From contig CAKRGM010000003.1 in the NCBI GenBank assembly GCA_934330725.1, positions 62,001 to 126,000 of the forward strand: a DNA stretch of 64,000 nt. The letters are read 5' to 3'. The notes beneath the pieces are model-generated. The model did not search any database. It saw only the letters and a program-made list of their open reading frames with translations, and was not told where the DNA came from. The position numbers and the translations under genes are program-made. Every line of letters starts with the position of its first letter. Within the stretch, counting starts at the first letter, position 1. Below, piece by piece: positions 62,238-64,000 of this stretch. The DNA comes from an uncultured Lachnospiraceae bacterium. GTDB lineage: Bacteria > Bacillota > Clostridia > Lachnospirales > Lachnospiraceae.

Positions 62238-64000
62238 ATGATACTTGACAAAATAAATAAACCGAATGATATTAAAAAAATTGATCCGATTGAATACAAT
62301 CAGCTTGCAAGGGAAATAAGAAAATTTTTAATAGATAATATAAGTAAAACAGGAGGACATCTGGCTTCTAATCTCGGGGTGGTTGAGCTTACGATGGCAC
62401 TTCATCTTGTTTTTAATCTGCCACAGGACAAGCTCATATGGGACGTTGGACATCAGTCATATACGCATAAGATTCTTACCGGCAGAAAAGATAAATTTGT
62501 GGAATTACGTAAGTTTGGCGGAATGAGTGGATTTCCAAAAAGAAATGAAAGTGATTATGATGCATTTGATACAGGTCACAGCTCAACATCAATTTCAGCA
62601 GGACTGGGATATGTGCATGCCAGGGATATTAAGAAAGAACATTATAATGTGATATCTGTTATTGGTGATGGTGCGCTTACTGGTGGTATGGCTTATGAAG
62701 CTCTCAATAATGCAGCACGTGTCAAAGGGAATTTTATAATTGTTTTAAATGACAATAAAATGTCAATCTCTAAAAATGTGGGTGGTATCTCACAAATGCT
62801 TGGAGATATAAGATCATCAGATTCGTATTATGATTTAAAGGAAGGCGTTGCAAATACACTTAACAAGCTTCCGCAGGGAGACAAAATAGTTGAAAAGATA
62901 AAAAAAACCAAGTCCAGCCTGAAACAGCTTATAATGCCTGATCAGATTTTTGAAAAAATGGGGATTACATATCTTGGTCCTGTTAATGGTCATGATATTG
63001 AAAGACTTATAAAAATATTCCGTGTTGCGAAAAGAATAGATCATGCTGTTATTGTTCATGTGGTTACTCAGAAAGGACGCGGCTATAAATTTGCCGAGCG
63101 TAATCCAAGTAAGTTTCATGGAATTGCACCTTTTGATGTTTCAACAGGAAATGTACTTGATGACAGCCATAAAAAAACATATTCAGATATCTTTTCAGAT
63201 GCAATATGCAGTATGGCAAAAAAGGATACGTCTATTGCGGCAATAACTGCTGCCATGCCTGATGGTACAGGACTTGCCAAATTTTCCAGATGGTATCCTG
63301 ACAGATTCTTTGATGTGGGAATTGCAGAAGAGCATGCTGTTACATTTGCGGCTGGGCTTGCGGCTGGTGGTTTAAAGCCGGTTTTTGCAGTTTATTCTTC
63401 ATTTCTGCAGAGAGCCTATGATCAGATACTTCATGATGTCTGTATTCAGAAAATGCATGTTGTTTTTGCAATTGACAGGGCAGGTCTTGTAGGAAGTGAT
63501 GGCGAAACACACCAGGGCATATTTGATTTATCATTTTTATCATGTATTCCTAATATGACAATATTTGCGCCTAAGAATGCATGGGAGCTTGTCAGAGGGC
63601 TTAAATTTGCACTTGATAAATATGAGGGACCTATAGCCATAAGATATCCAAGAGGTGAGGCTGTTAAAGAATTTATTGAATTTAAACAGCCAATTGAGTA
63701 CGGAATATCTGAAATAATGTATGAAGAAAAGGATATAGCGCTCCTCGCGGCCGGAAATATGGTAAGAACAGCGGATGTTGTGAGAAAACAGCTTAAAAAC
63801 AAAGGGTATAATGTTACACTTATCAATGCAAGATTTATAAAACCTTTTGATGAGAAGATTATTTACAGGCTTTCAAAGGAACATAAGCTTATTGTCACAA
63901 TGGAAGAAAATGTAATATGTGGTGGATTTGGTGAGCAAATAAGCCGATTTGTAGAAGAATGTAAAATTAATCTGCGGGTGTTGAATATAGCACTTCCGGA
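62238..64000 (+). CDS. dxs: 1-deoxy-D-xylulose-5-phosphate synthase (3' end outside window)
   Basis: About 587 codons, open at the right edge; the family is about 620. TPP-dependent enzyme joining pyruvate and glyceraldehyde 3-phosphate, first step of the MEP isoprenoid pathway. Motifs: ISKTGGHLASNLGVVELT, IWDVGHQSYTHKILTG, the TPP motif GDGALTGGMAYEALNNA, NGHDIERL, VGIAEEHAVTFAAGLA, DRAGLVGSDGETHQG and RYPRGEAV. ATG 62238 gives the normal N-terminus; ATG 62231 is in another frame. Last of the asp23-to-dxs housekeeping run. Confidence 0.96.
   Translation, partial: MILDKINKPNDIKKIDPIEYNQLAREIRKFLIDNISKTGGHLASNLGVVELTMALHLVFNLPQDKLIWDVGHQSYTHKILTGRKDKFVELRKFGGMSGFPKRNESDYDAFDTGHSSTSISAGLGYVHARDIKKEHYNVISVIGDGALTGGMAYEALNNAARVKGNFIIVLNDNKMSISKNVGGISQMLGDIRSSDSYYDLKEGVANTLNKLPQGDKIVEKIKKTKSSLKQLIMPDQIFEKMGITYLGPVNGHDIERLIKIFRVAKRIDHAVIVHVVTQKGRGYKFAERNPSKFHGIAPFDVSTGNVLDDSHKKTYSDIFSDAICSMAKKDTSIAAITAAMPDGTGLAKFSRWYPDRFFDVGIAEEHAVTFAAGLAAGGLKPVFAVYSSFLQRAYDQILHDVCIQKMHVVFAIDRAGLVGSDGETHQGIFDLSFLSCIPNMTIFAPKNAWELVRGLKFALDKYEGPIAIRYPRGEAVKEFIEFKQPIEYGISEIMYEEKDIALLAAGNMVRTADVVRKQLKNKGYNVTLINARFIKPFDEKIIYRLSKEHKLIVTMEENVICGGFGEQISRFVEECKINLRVLNIALP

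Overview
The window comes from an AT-rich Firmicute. The combination of spoIIIAA-AH, asp23-nusB-xseA-xseB-ispA-dxs, a LicT-linked mannose PTS and a THF riboswitch over folate genes fits an anaerobic, endospore-lineage Clostridium-cluster bacterium, most likely a gut Lachnospiraceae. Species cannot be fixed from sequence alone. Almost all genes lie on the + strand; only an NSS transporter, a DAHP synthase and a D,D-carboxypeptidase are on the - strand. No tRNA, rRNA, CRISPR array or prophage was seen.

Layout. 1-2820: vitamin uptake (BioY, RibU-like) split by an IS630-type element whose transposase carries an in-frame stop. 2977-9337: a mannose-family PTS operon (EIIAB, EIIC, EIID, DUF956), a LicT/BglG antiterminator, HPr and Enzyme I, preceded by a promoter and an RNA-antiterminator target overlapping a terminator. 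9515-13345: a THF riboswitch plus terminator over HD protein-folP-folBK-folC. 13405-22384: a TetR gene, an AraC gene and two paralogous heterodimeric ABC transporter pairs resembling siderophore importers. 22544-31512: NSS transporter, a small FTR-like Cys protein, a lipid/glycan triad (acyltransferase, GT8, acyltransferase) and a 1454-residue acyl-CoA-dehydratase-activase-like protein. 31634-38203: lipoprotein, TrkA/TrkH, and two surface proteins with DUF4430 (transcobalamin-like) modules. 38298-50672: housekeeping genes rimO, pgsA, cinA, recA (with SOS boxes), recX, rny, aminotransferase, proC, NUDIX, spoIIM-like, DAHP synthase and pyrimidine-nucleoside phosphorylase. 50695-64000: dacF-type carboxypeptidase, an SPFH protein, the complete spoIIIA operon behind a sigma-E-like promoter, then asp23, nusB, xseAB, ispA and a 3'-truncated dxs.

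Most notable observation: three copies of a roughly 150-190 bp structured repeat (about 2003-2193, 15869-16028, 26096-26247), each a series of hairpins with compensatory base changes. Each copy lies in the sense direction and ends exactly at the start codon of the downstream gene, supplying its ribosome binding site. Automatic ORF calling reads through copies 2 and 3 and creates false N-terminal extensions. I know of no described function for this element. Other points of interest are an HPr with Arg in place of regulatory Ser46, a THF riboswitch whose terminator stem also holds the Shine-Dalgarno sequence, a possible three-way-junction RNA before the SPFH gene, and the paired DUF4430 surface proteins.
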